DNA from: Acorus gramineus
Taxonomy: Eukaryota > Streptophyta > Magnoliopsida > Acorales > Acoraceae
Direction: 5' to 3'
NCBI GenBank assembly: GCA_030737835.1
Contig: JAUJYN010000013.1
Location: 3,326,602 to 3,390,601 of the forward strand
Length of the DNA: 64,000 nt
Under the pieces are notes generated by a model. That model worked only from the letters and a program-made list of their open reading frames with translations, had not been told where the DNA came from and ran no database searches. A program made the position numbers and the translations under genes. Each line of letters opens with the position of its first letter. Positions within the stretch are counted from its first letter, which is position 1. Positions 10,858 to 22,230 of this stretch are shown here, one piece after another.

Positions 10858-11119
10858 AAAAGCTCCTTCTAAGCCTTCGACCAAATCCCCTGCGCAAAAG
10901 TCGTCCACAAAAGATTCTTCGAAGCCTTCCACCAAATCCCTGCTCAAAAGCAGTCCACAAAAGATTCTTCGAAGCCTTCCACCAAATCCCTGCTCAAAAG
11001 CAGTCCACAAAAGCCTAGTCCAAGCCATCCACCAAAGCTCCTTCCAAGGAATCAACCGAAGCCCCTCCGAAGAAAAAGGTTTAGAAGAAATTAGTCAAGA
11101 AGTCCAATGTTTCTATGGA
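10858..11119 (+). pseudogene. N-terminal exon (3' half) of MULE Ulp1-like gene
   Basis: This is the continuation of the exon that begins at 432, resuming in frame after the right copy of AAAAG. It again encodes Pro/Ser/Lys-rich units. A 50-bp segment is tandemly duplicated at 10,913-10,962 and 10,963-11,012; since 50 is not a multiple of three, each copy shifts the frame. A TAG follows the Lys-rich stretch near 11,080, and a donor-like GAG|GTAAAC sits near 11,130. It is non-functional as it stands. Confidence 0.6.
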
Positions 11120-11431
11120 AGAAAATAGAGGTAAACAATTCTGTGTCCTACTTATTGGTTTATTGAAATATATGCGGTTATGTGCTTTGTGCATTGTAAT
11201 ATAATCTGGGTACACAATTAATCTTTATGGGTACACTATTGAAATATATTTCTTAAACTAAAGAGTGTACTTTGATGGACAGTAATTTAAGACATTTTTT
11301 CTCGGTACATTGTTAAATGTTACGGGTACATTGTTAATTTCAATAAGTACTTTGTTAGTGTAAGTAACTTTTGTTTGTAGTATATTTTTTTTTCAGTAAC
11401 TAATGTTTGTCCTATTATTCCATGTATACAG

Positions 11432-12125
11432 GAACAATCCAGTTGCCCTTCATTCCTAAGTCTTTGTTAGTTCAACACCGCTGTTTTCCTATTTATTATA
11501 GGAAAACGATGGACGGGATTGCAGTGAGGGACTGTCATCGGAATGTATTGAAGAAGACACCATTCTACATCTTGGTGGACATCCCCAAGATAGGATTCAA
11601 AGCTGAGTTACTTGATATACCTATAAATAACTATAGTCTTGATGATGATGTCTTCAAGATTGGTGGAAGACGATTACCGTTGACGGCTGAGGAGGTTGCC
11701 CTCATCATAGGGTTGCCTGCCTTTGGGGAGAGGGTAATCACGGACTCGAAGTCAGTGGATTCTAGGCTGAAGAGTAAGTATTTCAGTAATGATACTTACG
11801 TCACAAGGGAAGCATTGAAGGTGAAGATGGTGGAGTTGGTGAATTTGGACGAGGAAGAGGACGTGCAGGATTTTGTTTGACTTTGGATTGCATTCTTGTT
11901 TGCAAGTTTCCTATTTCCAGCCGGCCACTACAATTGCCCGCTGCCCCTCCTATCATATTTGGATGATTTGGAGGGAACGTGGAGGTGTATGCATGGGCTG
12001 TTTCCATCAGAGAGCAGCTGATGGAATTAGTGAGGAAGGTGTGGCAAAGCATAGTCACCCGCAATGAGGGCAAGTACCTCAAAAGCTCAATTGGGTACTT
12101 GTTTGGATGCACGGTCGTTTTATGT
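11432..12125 (+). pseudogene. MULE Ulp1-like gene, central globular (DUF1985/plant-mobile-like) exon
   Basis: The exon follows an acceptor (GTATACAG) and encodes a domain with LTAEEVALIIGLPAFGE, the helix pattern seen in DUF1985 and plant-mobile domains of Ulp1-type MULE proteins. After a TGA at 11,878 the sense continues (LWIAFLFASFLFPAGHYNC, then a YLDDL motif) and shifts frame near 11,970 to AWAVSIREQLMELVRKVWQ. It ends at a donor near 12,125. The family assignment rests on this motif order and the Ulp1 domain downstream. Stops and the shift make it a pseudogene. Confidence 0.6.
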
Positions 12126-12209
12126 GTAAGTTTATCGTTATCTTCATTATTATTATATTTAGTTGTATGTTATATTGTTTTGTATATTAATTTATAAACT
12201 TTTGTATAG

Positions 12210-13305
12210 GCCTGGTTTTACGAACATGTTAAAGGAGATCGGTGAAAACCCGTGGGACATCATGTGTCCCCACGGTTGTTTAAATGGGTCATGAAGATGA
12301 AGAGAAGGGGTGAAAAAAATGTCAACCCCTTCAATGTGAAAGCGTTTGAGGTATATGTCATATTCATTTTTGGTTTGCAAACTTCATTGTGCTAAGTGTT
12401 TTTGAGAATAAGTACACTGTTAATAGGTATACTGTTATTTATTACAGGTTGTTAGAAGCCTCACTCTCGATGATGGTGAAAGGTGGCTCCTTTATGGAGA
12501 CCCCAAGAAAGAAGTCAAGCAGAAGAATATTCCATTGAATTACTGGAAGGGTGATGAGAAGGATGAGGATGAACCTGCCCCAGTGGCACCTAAGAAGAAT
12601 TTGACACAACATGTCTCTTATCGGTTTGAAGAAGAGGAAGCTCCCACTCATTAGACATTATCAATAGATGAGATTGATGAAGAGATGCAAGAGGCTGGAG
12701 ATAGAGGTGGATGCTTTGAAGGCTGAGAATGCCCTTTTGGATGCCCTGAGAGCTGAAGTGGGAGTACATTGGGCTGAGAATGCCTGCCTATTGGCCAAGG
12801 AAGCGGTGAATAAGGAGAAAAAAGAAAAAGAAAAGGAAGAAAGCCTTGATGATGATCATGACGATGATTATGCAACTTATGATTTTTTGGTGATCTTGAG
12901 ATAGGGGATGAAGAGGAGCAAAAAATCCTTGAGGAGCATGCTCAATTTTGCTCCCAGTCATGCTCCCAGGCATTGGAGATGTCCCCATCCTCGCAAGAAA
13001 TGGACGTGTCCGGGTCCATCATGCCTTTAAGTCAAGATCCCACTGAAGGAGTGATTAAGGAGGGTCCGAAGCTTGCATCGTACGTTGAACTTGTCAAGAG
13101 GAGATCGAGGACCATATCTCACCTCCTCCGTTCTCCATACATGAAATGTAATTTGGCCAGGAAATTGGCTAAGAAGATGGAGGAAACAATCATCACAATT
13201 TCATCACAAACGGAAGATGTTCTTTCTATTTGTTCATCACCACCAAAGCGCAAGAAGCTGACAGCAAAGGGAGGGAAGAGAGTGAGGGTAAACATGCTTG
13301 TATAG
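12210..13305 (+). pseudogene. MULE Ulp1-like gene, middle exons (acidic linker, basic tail)
   Basis: An exon at 12,210-12,350 (AWFYEHVKGDR, then a TGA in place of a likely CGA) is followed by an intron of about 100 bp and an exon starting at 12,448. That exon encodes SLTLDDGERWLLYGDPKKE, an acidic linker, and from about 12,970 a Ser/Lys-rich stretch ending near 13,305 with a KRKK basic cluster. Several stops occur at about 12,650-12,900. No catalytic motif is present. Introns contain the GTACACTGTTAA-like motif typical of this MULE. Confidence 0.5.
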
Positions 13306-13625
13306 CTGCATTTTTTATTTATATGGTTATAGTGTTAGCTCATATTAAGTACACTATTAATCATTAAAGGTACACTATTAAAGTATTATAGTACACTGTT
13401 AAATCCTAATTGTAGATTATAAATATGTATCTCGGTTCATTGACTATGCAGTACCTGGAGAAGAGGAGGAACTATTAGGGGAAGTTGTTACTTTCAGATG
13501 AAGATAAGGGACTCATCGAGGAGTTCCTTTCACATCCGATAATAGGGTATACTTTAGTTAGGTGTTATATCTTTATACAATGTGAATATGCACATATTAT
13601 ACCAATTCTATGTTTTGTTTTCCAG

Positions 13626-14687
13626 TGACTCTGTTGTTCAGGCTGGACGAACTTTTATTACTAGGATTTGCTTGCGTGAAGTGCTCTTAAAGAATGAGCT
13701 ATAAGATGATGTGAGTAATTGTTATTACTCAGGTAATGAAACTGTCATGTAAAATATGAACAAGAATTATGACATTGATTGTGTTTGTGATAGGCAATAG
13801 ACATTTAGTTCGCAATATTAGAAGAGGAGCATGTTGAAACCAAATGGTTATACATCCACTCCTGGGCTCAGGTGAATTTTATCATTGCCAACACCTTCAT
13901 GATAACATGAATGATATCATTGTTCATACTTTAATTGTGATTTTTATCATATTACAGAAAAACCTGAACAACACAAACCTTTGCTATGTTGATGGAGGTT
14001 CAGTCGAACAATATATGTCCAATTTTTCTTCTTTTTGCAAAGGATGCACTAGGGATATTTTAATGGATCTTGACATGATCTTAATGCCAGTCCACTCAAA
14101 TGTTAAAGAGTGTAATCATTGGCATCTTTTGAAGGTTGACTTGAAGCAACATCAGTTCGTAGAGTATAACTCCATGAAAAACATCCCTGGTTTTATGGAA
14201 AGTACAAATAACTTGGTAAGTTCAGATCTTGGTAAGTTCAGATAACTTGGACACACACACATTTGATTGACTGTATTACTAACTAATAGTATATTGTTAG
14301 GAAATGTGGGTACCTTGTTAGGTAATATGAGTACATTGCTAATGTATCTTTGTTACAATGTGAACTATGCAGGTCATGTGGTTGAAAGTGTACTTCAAGA
14401 GGTATCATTCCATGGAAGTTGACAACTGGCCCACCATCAGGGATGAGGAATGCCCTGATCAGACAAATGGGTAATTGTACTTCTATTCATTCTTCAACAA
14501 TGCTCTAATAGTATGATATTATATAATTGTGTGATGTTTTAGGGTGGACTACGGCATGTTCATGATAAAATTTGGTGAACATCTTATCAAGAGGATGCTG
14601 TGGAATTTCGATCAAAGCGTTATCCCAAGATTCAGAGGTGAATATGCTGTCAAAATCCTTAGAAGATCAAAATTGAGACTGCTGTGA
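13626..14687 (+). pseudogene. Ulp1/SENP-like (C48) protease catalytic domain with lost catalytic residues
   Basis: Exons here encode the C48 fold signature: CNHWHLLKVDL with the catalytic His codon at 14,117, a strand reading VEYNSM where the catalytic Asp of the usual YDS is Asn (codon 14,168), then PDQTNG with the oxyanion Gln kept, and VDYGMF where the catalytic Cys of DCG is Tyr (codon 14,550). The last exon ends at TGA 14,685-14,687. Ulp1 enzymes cleave SUMO-like modifiers; this copy lacks Asp and Cys and cannot do so. It is preceded by small exons near 13,626-13,720 and 13,800-13,870, with further stops. Confidence 0.75.
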
Positions 14688-14778
14688 ATGGACATGAATG
14701 TTTGTTTTGGATGTATCTATTTTTATGTAAATTTAAGGCACATCAAGTGTTTTGAATGAACAACAGTGTTATTAAGTA

Positions 14779-14877
14779 AATGTTGTGAATGATATAGTTG
14801 GGTTATGAATGAATGTTGTGAATGATACAGTTGGGTTATGAATGAATGTTGTGAATGATATAGTTGTGTTATGAGTA
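14779..14877. repeat. 33-bp tandem repeat, three copies, between the convergent MULE genes
   Basis: Units at 14,779-14,811, 14,812-14,844 and 14,845-14,877 share AATGTTGTGAATGATA and GTTATGA blocks and differ at only a few bases. They lie just downstream of the Ulp1-like stop and upstream (on +) of the transposase 3' end. No function is evident. Confidence 0.85.
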
Positions 14878-15262
14878 ACAGATGTGTTATGAATGAAAAG
14901 ATAAAAGGTGTGTTATGAAATCCAATACAACCAGTTCACTGTTAGTCAAATTTGGTACATTGTTATGACTGACAAATGTATTATGAATAGAAAAATAGAG
15001 ACTGCGTAATGAAATCCAATACAGTCAGTACACTGCTAGTCTAATAGATACACTTTTGATTACTATAAGTACACTGTTAGATCATATGGGTACACTATTA
15101 GATACTACTCTTTCTGCATTCATTATAATTTAAGCATCAGATGAAGAAGTACAAAATACTTTAAGCATAGAATATTTCTAAACAATAAAACATATGTTCA
15201 TACAAATAAAGCAGGATAATCTGACTTAGTACTTAATATAACTAAAGCAGGATAATAATAGT

Positions 15263-17635
15263 TTAAGCAACAAGATTTTTGTATGTCTTCCTATTATGTC
15301 CAAAGCCCTTGCATCTAGAACAACGATACAGTGTCACTGCGTCCGGATTTGCTTGTGACTCGATCCAATTTTTCTTCTTCCTCCCTGACCTGATCTTGGT
15401 TAATGGAGGTTTGATGATTATGTCGCCTTCTTCCCCCTCCGTTCTCTGAACCACCTACTACAGGTAGGATTGCTGCGGCATAAGCTTGATGGTACAAATC
15501 TGCTCGAAAATAGTGTGAACAATATTCATGTATAGATCCATTTATCTTCAACACCGCGGCACATGCATGAACACATGGCGGCCCATATACCTGCCATCTT
15601 CTACATGTACGTGTGCGCTCAATAAAGTTTACTGCTTCGTTTCGCCTCCCACGAACCTCGAAATGTACTTCATCGGAACACCGTACTTGCAGCCCATGAC
15701 TATCAGCTTAGATCTTCTATAATTTTTTCACGACAGATGGGCACAAAAAAGTCTCCCAATTGCTAGATTCATTGCGTCTCCGATACATCATCTCCATCAT
15801 TTGAACGCGTATATGATCAACCATTTGGACTATTGGAAGGTTGCGGGCTTCAAGTATCCATGAATTGAATGACTCAGCACAGTTAGAGTACATTTCCCCA
15901 TATCTTTCTCTTGAAAACAATGCATTAGCCCAATGATTTGGGTCGGAGTCCTCAACCCACTTCGCGGCTTGTTCAGAGTATCAACACATGTGTGCTAGGG
16001 CTCTTGTATAGTCTTTTATCCTGAGTCCATAAGTTGCAACATCTAAAAGTTAGAGCAATTTCTTTCTAATGGTTATACTAAACTTACTAGCGATAGCTTC
16101 TCTAAAGTTCATCTTCAAGTGTCGTAGACAATATGAATGATGTGATGTAGGGAAGACTTCAGGGATAGCTAACATCAATCCCTTACCCCTATCAGAAATG
16201 AAAGTGATCGTTCGATTTGCAGATATGATTTTTTTGAGGCATGTCAATGTCCACGTCCAATTGTCTTCGGTCTCTTGATCCACAACTGAAAATGCTAATG
16301 GAAAGAAACCTTCATCTCCATTCTTAGCAATGATACCTAGCAAAATACCTTGATATTTTGATTTGAGAAATGTTCCATCTAGGAACAACAAATGCCTACA
16401 ACCTATTTCAAAACCAATGAGTAAGCACCAAAGCATACAAAGAATCTTCTAAATCTATGGTCATAAGGAGTGCATTCAAGCTCCACATAACTTCCGAGAT
16501 TTGTAGCCATCACCGCATCAGCATACCACCGAAGATTATCAAATGAGAGGGATTCATCTCCATGCAAGTCCTTGCAAGCCACCTCTTTCCCGTGCCAAGC
16601 CTTGTGATATGGTAATTAGATTCCATAATCCCTAAACACGTCCTTTACTATATCTCTGGGTCGATACAATGGGGTGTCAATAAGCTTAGTCCTTGTAATC
16701 TCACCCACCCATCTTCACGATGCTCTTGGATGACCATTTGTTGATATTCCACCATCACATGAATGAATATTGTTCAACGATTTGATTTGGAAGTAAGGGC
16801 CTAACCCGACTCTCGAGTAATGACTTGCCATCAACAAGAAGGGTGTTTGCACTTGGTAGTTACCCGTACCTTATCGTTCTTCACGTATTCAAAATCAAAT
16901 GAATGCGCTATAGAATAATTGGTCAACTGCATGCGAAAATCTTCAACATTTTCAAATTGTTGATTCACCGAATGAATGATATTCTCCCAAAAGCTTGTTA
17001 GCATCCCACCGCTTGAACTCCCACAAACGGCCTCCCCTTGAGAAACCATGCTACAAGATGTAGGTACTGAAGATGTTGGTACTGTCGGGCCCAGGTTCAG
17101 GTGGACACTGTTGGACATCCTACAATTCATTCCCATCATAGCATTAGAAGTCATACAATAATGCACATGAAGCATTGTCATACAGTAGTAAAAATGATAT
17201 ATCATACACTATTATGGTTACTTAGTACAATGTTAACTAGTACGGGTACATTGTTAAATCATATGAGTACACTGTTACTATATAATTAAACCATTGGATC
17301 ATGACAAAAGGTAGTAAAACAATTTACCTTTGTCCTCCATCTCCAGTAGAGCTTTGTTCAGAATTTATGAAAAAATTAATCTGGATAAAGTTGGACCCAC
17401 ACATCTTGTGAATGTCATACATAGTCTCAACATCTTCATTGTTCACAAGAGTCGTTCTCATATTTTCTTGAACAGGAATGTCGTACTTCAAAATGACTGT
17501 CGATGCATCGAACTTCCATCTTTCACATAATTTACTTACAATATCTGAAAGTGTTGTAGTTCTACCAACATGAACTACTCGTGTTTCTCCGTTGTAGGAA
17601 CAAAATGCCATTAGGGTATCCATGTATAAACTCAA
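15263..17635 (-). pseudogene. MULE (MURA-type) transposase, frame-broken
   Basis: Read right to left: an N-terminal PB1-like domain starting at ATG 17,635 and ending at a donor near 17,331; an exon from about 17,121 with the Mutator DNA-binding domain (FENVEDFRMQLTNYSIAHSF, then VKNDKVRVTTKCKH); a degraded stretch; the MULE transposase core at 16,436-16,050 with LFLDGTFLKSKYQG and FISDRGKGL, which carry the first two acidic residues; NCAESFNSWI near 15,880 with the third (Glu); a SWIM-like zinc region (CRRWQVYGPPCVHACAAV) near 15,590; and a C-terminal zinc knuckle CSRCKGFGHNRKTY in which the last Cys is Tyr. Transposase would cut and paste the element. Frame changes near 16,410 and 15,720 and stops inactivate it. 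Confidence 0.82.
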
Positions 17636-17756
17636 ATATTCTGCAAAAACGAATCATGTATTCAATCTCAGAACAATATAAAATGCATTACGTACAATAT
17701 TAATGCCATGTACACATTGTGTATCTACTAAACATAAAACAATGAGATTCTACAAT

Positions 17757-17840
17757 GGGTACATTGTTAATTGATCTGGGTACATTGTTCATTTATCTGG
17801 GTACACTGTTAATTGATCTGGGAACAACGTAATCGTATCT
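17757..17840 (+). repeat. 21-bp tandem repeat, four copies, of the MULE-wide motif
   Basis: Four head-to-tail copies of a 21-bp unit beginning GGGTACATTGTTAATTGAT lie upstream of the transposase start. The fourth copy is degenerate. Single or paired copies of the same motif recur elsewhere in the MULE, always in this orientation (see findings). Confidence 0.85.
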
Positions 17841-18277
17841 CTATATAACCATCAGAATTATATGAATAGTATCAGTTGACATGAATGCTAACACAGTCAG
17901 TGTTTTATACTGTAACATAAATCCATAACCAAAAGCAATGTCATTGTTATTCAAACAATCTCTTTAGTTAGAGCATTATGATTCTCTATACCTATTTGTA
18001 ACTCGTGGTTTCTTCACCATCACCGTGAGTTTTCAATGGAGAAGAAGAAGATTGGATGGTTCAACCGCAATCATTATCGATCTCTAGGTGCGATTTAGGG
18101 TGTCAGAGACCTGATTTTCAGTGGTTCAGCTGTCATAGCCATGGGAGGGTATTCAATGCAACTTAGGGTTTTGAATGGAGTGTTCGGAGGGTTGGGGAAG
18201 AAGAAGGGAAGGGAAAAACTAATTGTTGAAGGGGTACATTGGGCATGCTAACGGAGGAAGCAAACGGCAGCTGTTAG

Positions 18278-18378
18278 TTTGGACCTAGAAATAATTAAAT
18301 CAGAGGTTAGGGACCTAGAAATATCTTGAAAAGGTCCAAGGACCTAAAAATAATGAGGGATAGGCTGGGGGGACCTCT
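18278..18378. repeat. Subterminal GGACCTAGAAATA repeats at the right MULE end
   Basis: Four related copies (TTGGACCTAGAAATAAT, GGGACCTAGAAATATC, AGGACCTAAAAATAAT, GGGACCTCTAATTAAT) occur in about 100 bp at the presumed element end. Subterminal repeats are often transposase-binding sites in class II elements; that role is inferred here. Confidence 0.5.
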
Positions 18379-18532
18379 AATTAATTTCTCCATTTTTTTT
18401 ATACTTTTTCTTATTTAAGAAAACTAAATATTACTTTCAATTATAATGTTATATGTAGTGTTATTTAATATATGCTTAGTTATTTCATCAAAGGTAAAAA
18501 AAGAAAAAATTAACACAATGGAGCTAATTTTA

Positions 18533-18851
18533 TGTACAATATAATTTTTTTTGTTAACCACCACTAATCCTAGCCATAACCTCCCCCACTCTTCAACTCC
18601 GTAACCCCTCTCATTTAACTCCATAACCCCCACTATTAATCACCCCACTATCTACCCCCTCACCTCTATAGACTTATAATACCTTACCTTTGGGATTCTT
18701 CCATGCGCACCCTATAAATAGAGGGGTTTCTCATGTATTCCACAACCAACCAACAAATAATGAATAAGAATCTCTCTCTACTTCTCTTCTATATGGTTGT
18801 GTGCGTTGTTTATGTATACTTGTGTGTATGTATTCTACTTAGTTTATAACA
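18533..18851 (+). repeat. 5' LTR of the copia element
   Basis: About 319 bp ending TATAACA at 18,851. It contains a TATA-like CCTATAAATAGAGG at about 18,710-18,723, the likely LTR promoter. It carries 22 bp (around 18,600-18,622) absent from the 3' copy, and its first 20 bp differ from the 3' LTR start. Confidence 0.8.
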
Positions 18852-19544
18852 CGTTATCAGCACGAGAAGCTCTTTGTTAAAGAGAAAGATTTGTATTCGG
18901 TGGATTGTTAATGATCTACATCAAAAATATTCTCCCATGCCTTACATCCATAATTAATCCACTGTTGTTATAAGCATGGCATGTTATTCTATAATTTATA
19001 TATATTATGTTGGTTTATTATATTCATGAATGATTTTATTAGCATGAGTAGAACCCATGATTTTATTATATTCACCATCATGCCCTATTTGAAAACACCC
19101 ATACTATTTTGACAGCACCATGATTCCTTTTTGTATTTTTTTAATAATGAAAATTAAAAGTTTTCCTTGGACTTCAACATGGATTTCATTTTTGTATGTG
19201 GCATAAATATCTTCCTAATTAGTTTATTTATTCAACATATATAGTGCTTCGATTAATATACTGTGGTTACAATACCGTGACATGCCATTCCACATATAAA
19301 ATAATTAAAAAAAATCATATTAGTCTCAATCTGTTCCATATTCATATATATGTGGAAAAAAAAATTGGCTGATATGATTAAAATTTGTAGCTTAAATTTT
19401 TTTCTATTTGACTATATGGAATTATATTTTGATGTTTCATTTATTGCTTAGATTTGTGCTAACATCAGTCCTTATTTCTTGCATCAATTAATTTGATATT
19501 TATATTTGATTTGATATCCATTTTAATGTTACAATGTCACGTGT

Positions 19545-19835
19545 CTCTATAGGATCATACAAAAATTGGGTTCACATGGATTCTTGAAGGACTATACAAA
19601 AATTATGAATAATGTGTCCTGGTAGGACTATACAAATTTTATTTTATTTTGTTCCTGAAGGACTATACAAAAATTATTATATGGATGCTTGGAGGATCAT
19701 GTAAAAGATATGATTAAAAGTGTAAAAGATATAATTTTATTATCCCTGAAGGATTATATAAAATTAATGGCTACTTGAGTCCTATAGGACTGTACAAGTT
19801 ATGAAATTTTTATGGGTCCTTGAAGGATCATATAT
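19545..19835 (+). repeat. Dispersed GAAGGACTATACAAAA repeats in the copia leader
   Basis: At least seven imperfect copies of a roughly 20-bp unit (core CTTGAAGGACTATACAAAAA, with AGGATCATACAAAAA variants) are spaced 35-60 bp apart between the 5' LTR and the coding remnants. Related CCTGAAGTACG and CCAGAAGTG pieces recur to about 21,070. Function unknown. Confidence 0.6.
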
Positions 19836-21184
19836 ATATATAAACTTTCTCTCCATGTATCCCAGTAGAAACATATAAAAAGTGTGGTTAATTTTCACCA
19901 TTATAATGAGAGAATTTAAAGAAAAATACCTCATTGACAATAGTCCATCGACCATTATGCCTCAAATATGCTCTAGTAGTAGCAATATTGAAAGCAAAAA
20001 TATTATTATCAAATTTCTTGTCTTCTCATTGCTGAACAATGAACTTTGATAATAATATAAATATAAAAAAAAATCATGAAACCCGATCTATTGACTCAGC
20101 ATCTCTGCCCAAAGCAAATTTATTTTATTTTGAGCAATGGACATGATCAAGGGTTATTTCATGGTTAATAAAACCACAACAATCGTAGAGATGACAAGTT
20201 ATCGGAAACCACCAGAAGTGGAATGCTGTTGAATGAAAGCAAGGGAAAAGTTTGCATAAAAAACCCCTCAAATGCAAAAGAAAATTATTATCATCCATGC
20301 TGTATTTCAGATAATAATTTTGGTCACATACCTGAAATATGTCCAAATCTTTAAATTGGTTACGTACCTGAAGTACGCTTAAACTCTTTATTAGTCATGT
20401 ACTTGATATATGATTAGATATTTGTCAATTTTATATTTACATCTTTATTTTTCTATGTTATATGAAATGCAGTTTTACATTTCTAGATTTATGTTATTCT
20501 TCTCATATTTTTTGTAGAATAAAGTATGAAAATTATAATATTATATCTTGAATATTATAAAATTGTTTGTAAGCTCCAGAAGAGCAAACATCATATGATC
20601 ATGGATTATATAATGGTGCTTCGAACAATTAAAAATTCTATTGCATACCCATTAAAGAACGAGAAGATTCTTTCATCCAATTATGTGCATTATTTTTTTG
20701 GATTGTCATTTTAATGAGACAATATTCCCTTCGTTAGGGGGAGGGAAGACGTATCTGAAGTACGATCTGTTCCTGAAGAACGACAAGAATTATCGTGGAA
20801 TACATCCACTCTGTCTCATCTAGACTCATGTACCGCTCAACGTGAAAATCAAATTCCTAATGCACGCCAGAAGTGTGACAGACTTATAGGTTCAAAAGAT
20901 TCAGCTCTCCAGAAGTGGAGATCAAATGAAAAATCATGCTCTAATAATGCTCCAGAAGAACTTATACATAATGCTTCAGAAGAGATTATGAACAATAGAT
21001 CCACTTTCTCTAAAAAATCCAGAAAAGTATAATGTCTCTGAAGATAAACGAGTCCCAGAAGTGACTACACAAATTCTTGAAGAGGAAAAGGTACCTAATA
21101 ATATTAAGATCTCTATATTTTATATGCATATAAGAGAAATATGGAATCACAAATAAATGATCATTGATGACATATTTATCATAC

Positions 21185-22230
21185 GAAGTAACTACTGAAG
21201 TTTCAAAGAGCGATGATTGCAATGAGACACACAACATAAATGAATGTCGACAAGGAAATAATTGGCCAAAGTGGAAAGATACTATTCAAGAAGAATTGGG
21301 TTTTCTTGAAAAATGTGGTGTATTCGAACCTATAATACATACCCCAAAAGATATTAAACCTGAAGGTTACAAATGGGTGTTTGTAAGAAAACAAAATGAG
21401 AAAATAAAATTGCTAGATATAAAACACATCTTGTGGCACAAGGTTTCCTACAGAAACCTGGGATTTGACTATGAAGAAACATACTCATCAATCATGGATA
21501 CAATAACGTTCCATTACTTAGAAAGTCTCAAGGTTTCTGAAAAACTTGATATGAGACTAATGGACGAAATAACAGCTTATCTATATGGGAATTTATATGA
21601 ATCCCTGAAAGATATAAATTGCCTAAAGCAAAATCAAAGAGTATGTACTCAATAAAGCCAAGACGTTCATTGTACAGCTTAATGCAGTAGGTACAACCGT
21701 CTTAGTGAATACTTGATAAAAGCAGGATATGAAAACAATCTCATTTGCCCATGTGTCTTTATAAATATATCCAGTAAGGGATTTGCCATTTTGACAGTTT
21801 ATTTTGATAACATAAATTCAATTGGGACTCCTGAAGAGCTCAACAAAACTGTAGAATATCTTATGAATGAATTCAAAGTAAAAGGCCTTGGGAAAACTAA
21901 ATATTGTCTTGGTCTGCAGATCGAGCAAAGCCCAAGTGAGATACTTGTCCATCAAACAACATATATTGAAAAAGTCTTGAAGCACTTTAATATGACAAAT
22001 ACTATCCATTAAGTACTCATATGGTGGTCAGGTCACTTGACCCACAGAAAGACCATTTTTCATCTGAAAGAGGATATTAAAAATCTTCTTGGTCCTGAAG
22101 TACCATATCTTATTGCAGTTGATGATTTATTATATTTGATAAAGTGTACTAAACCTAACGTTGCATTTTTATTTAATTTATGGGCCAAATTTAAATTTTG
22201 CGTCAATCTGAATACACTGACATGATGTTA
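21185..22230 (+). pseudogene. copia reverse transcriptase / RNase H remnant
   Basis: Fragments in several frames match copia RT order: a WPKWKDTIQEELGFLEKCGV helix, KPEGYKWVFVRKQNE, a YEETYSSIMDTITF block and MDEITAYLYGNLYES. From 21,713 a second piece reads CPCVFINISSKGFAILTVYF, where the catalytic YVDD is YFDN, then LGKTKYCLGLQIEQ and HQTTYIEKVLKHFNM. RNase H-connecting sequence follows to about 22,230. Stops and the altered active site show it is inactive. Confidence 0.8.

Larger units (their letters stand above)
1..18378. mobile_element. Mutator-like element (MULE) carrying an Ulp1-like gene; left end outside window
   Basis: This old MULE has two convergent genes: an Ulp1/SENP-like cysteine protease gene on + (432-14,687) and a MURA-type transposase on - (15,263-17,635). 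MULEs that carry Ulp1-like protease genes are a known plant type (for example Kaonashi/KI elements). The same short motif (GTACATTGTTA-like) recurs through its introns and spacers up to about 17,840 and is absent outside it, which helps define its extent. The right end is placed near 18,378, after a cluster of GGACCTAGAAATA-like repeats; this boundary is inferred, since the left terminal inverted repeat is not in the window. Both genes carry stops and frameshifts, so the element is not autonomous. A gypsy element at 832-10,857 interrupts it. Confidence 0.75.

Noticed and set aside
14779..14877. CRISPR-like array
   Set aside because: Units are directly adjacent with no spacers and the genome is a plant; it is a simple tandem repeat.
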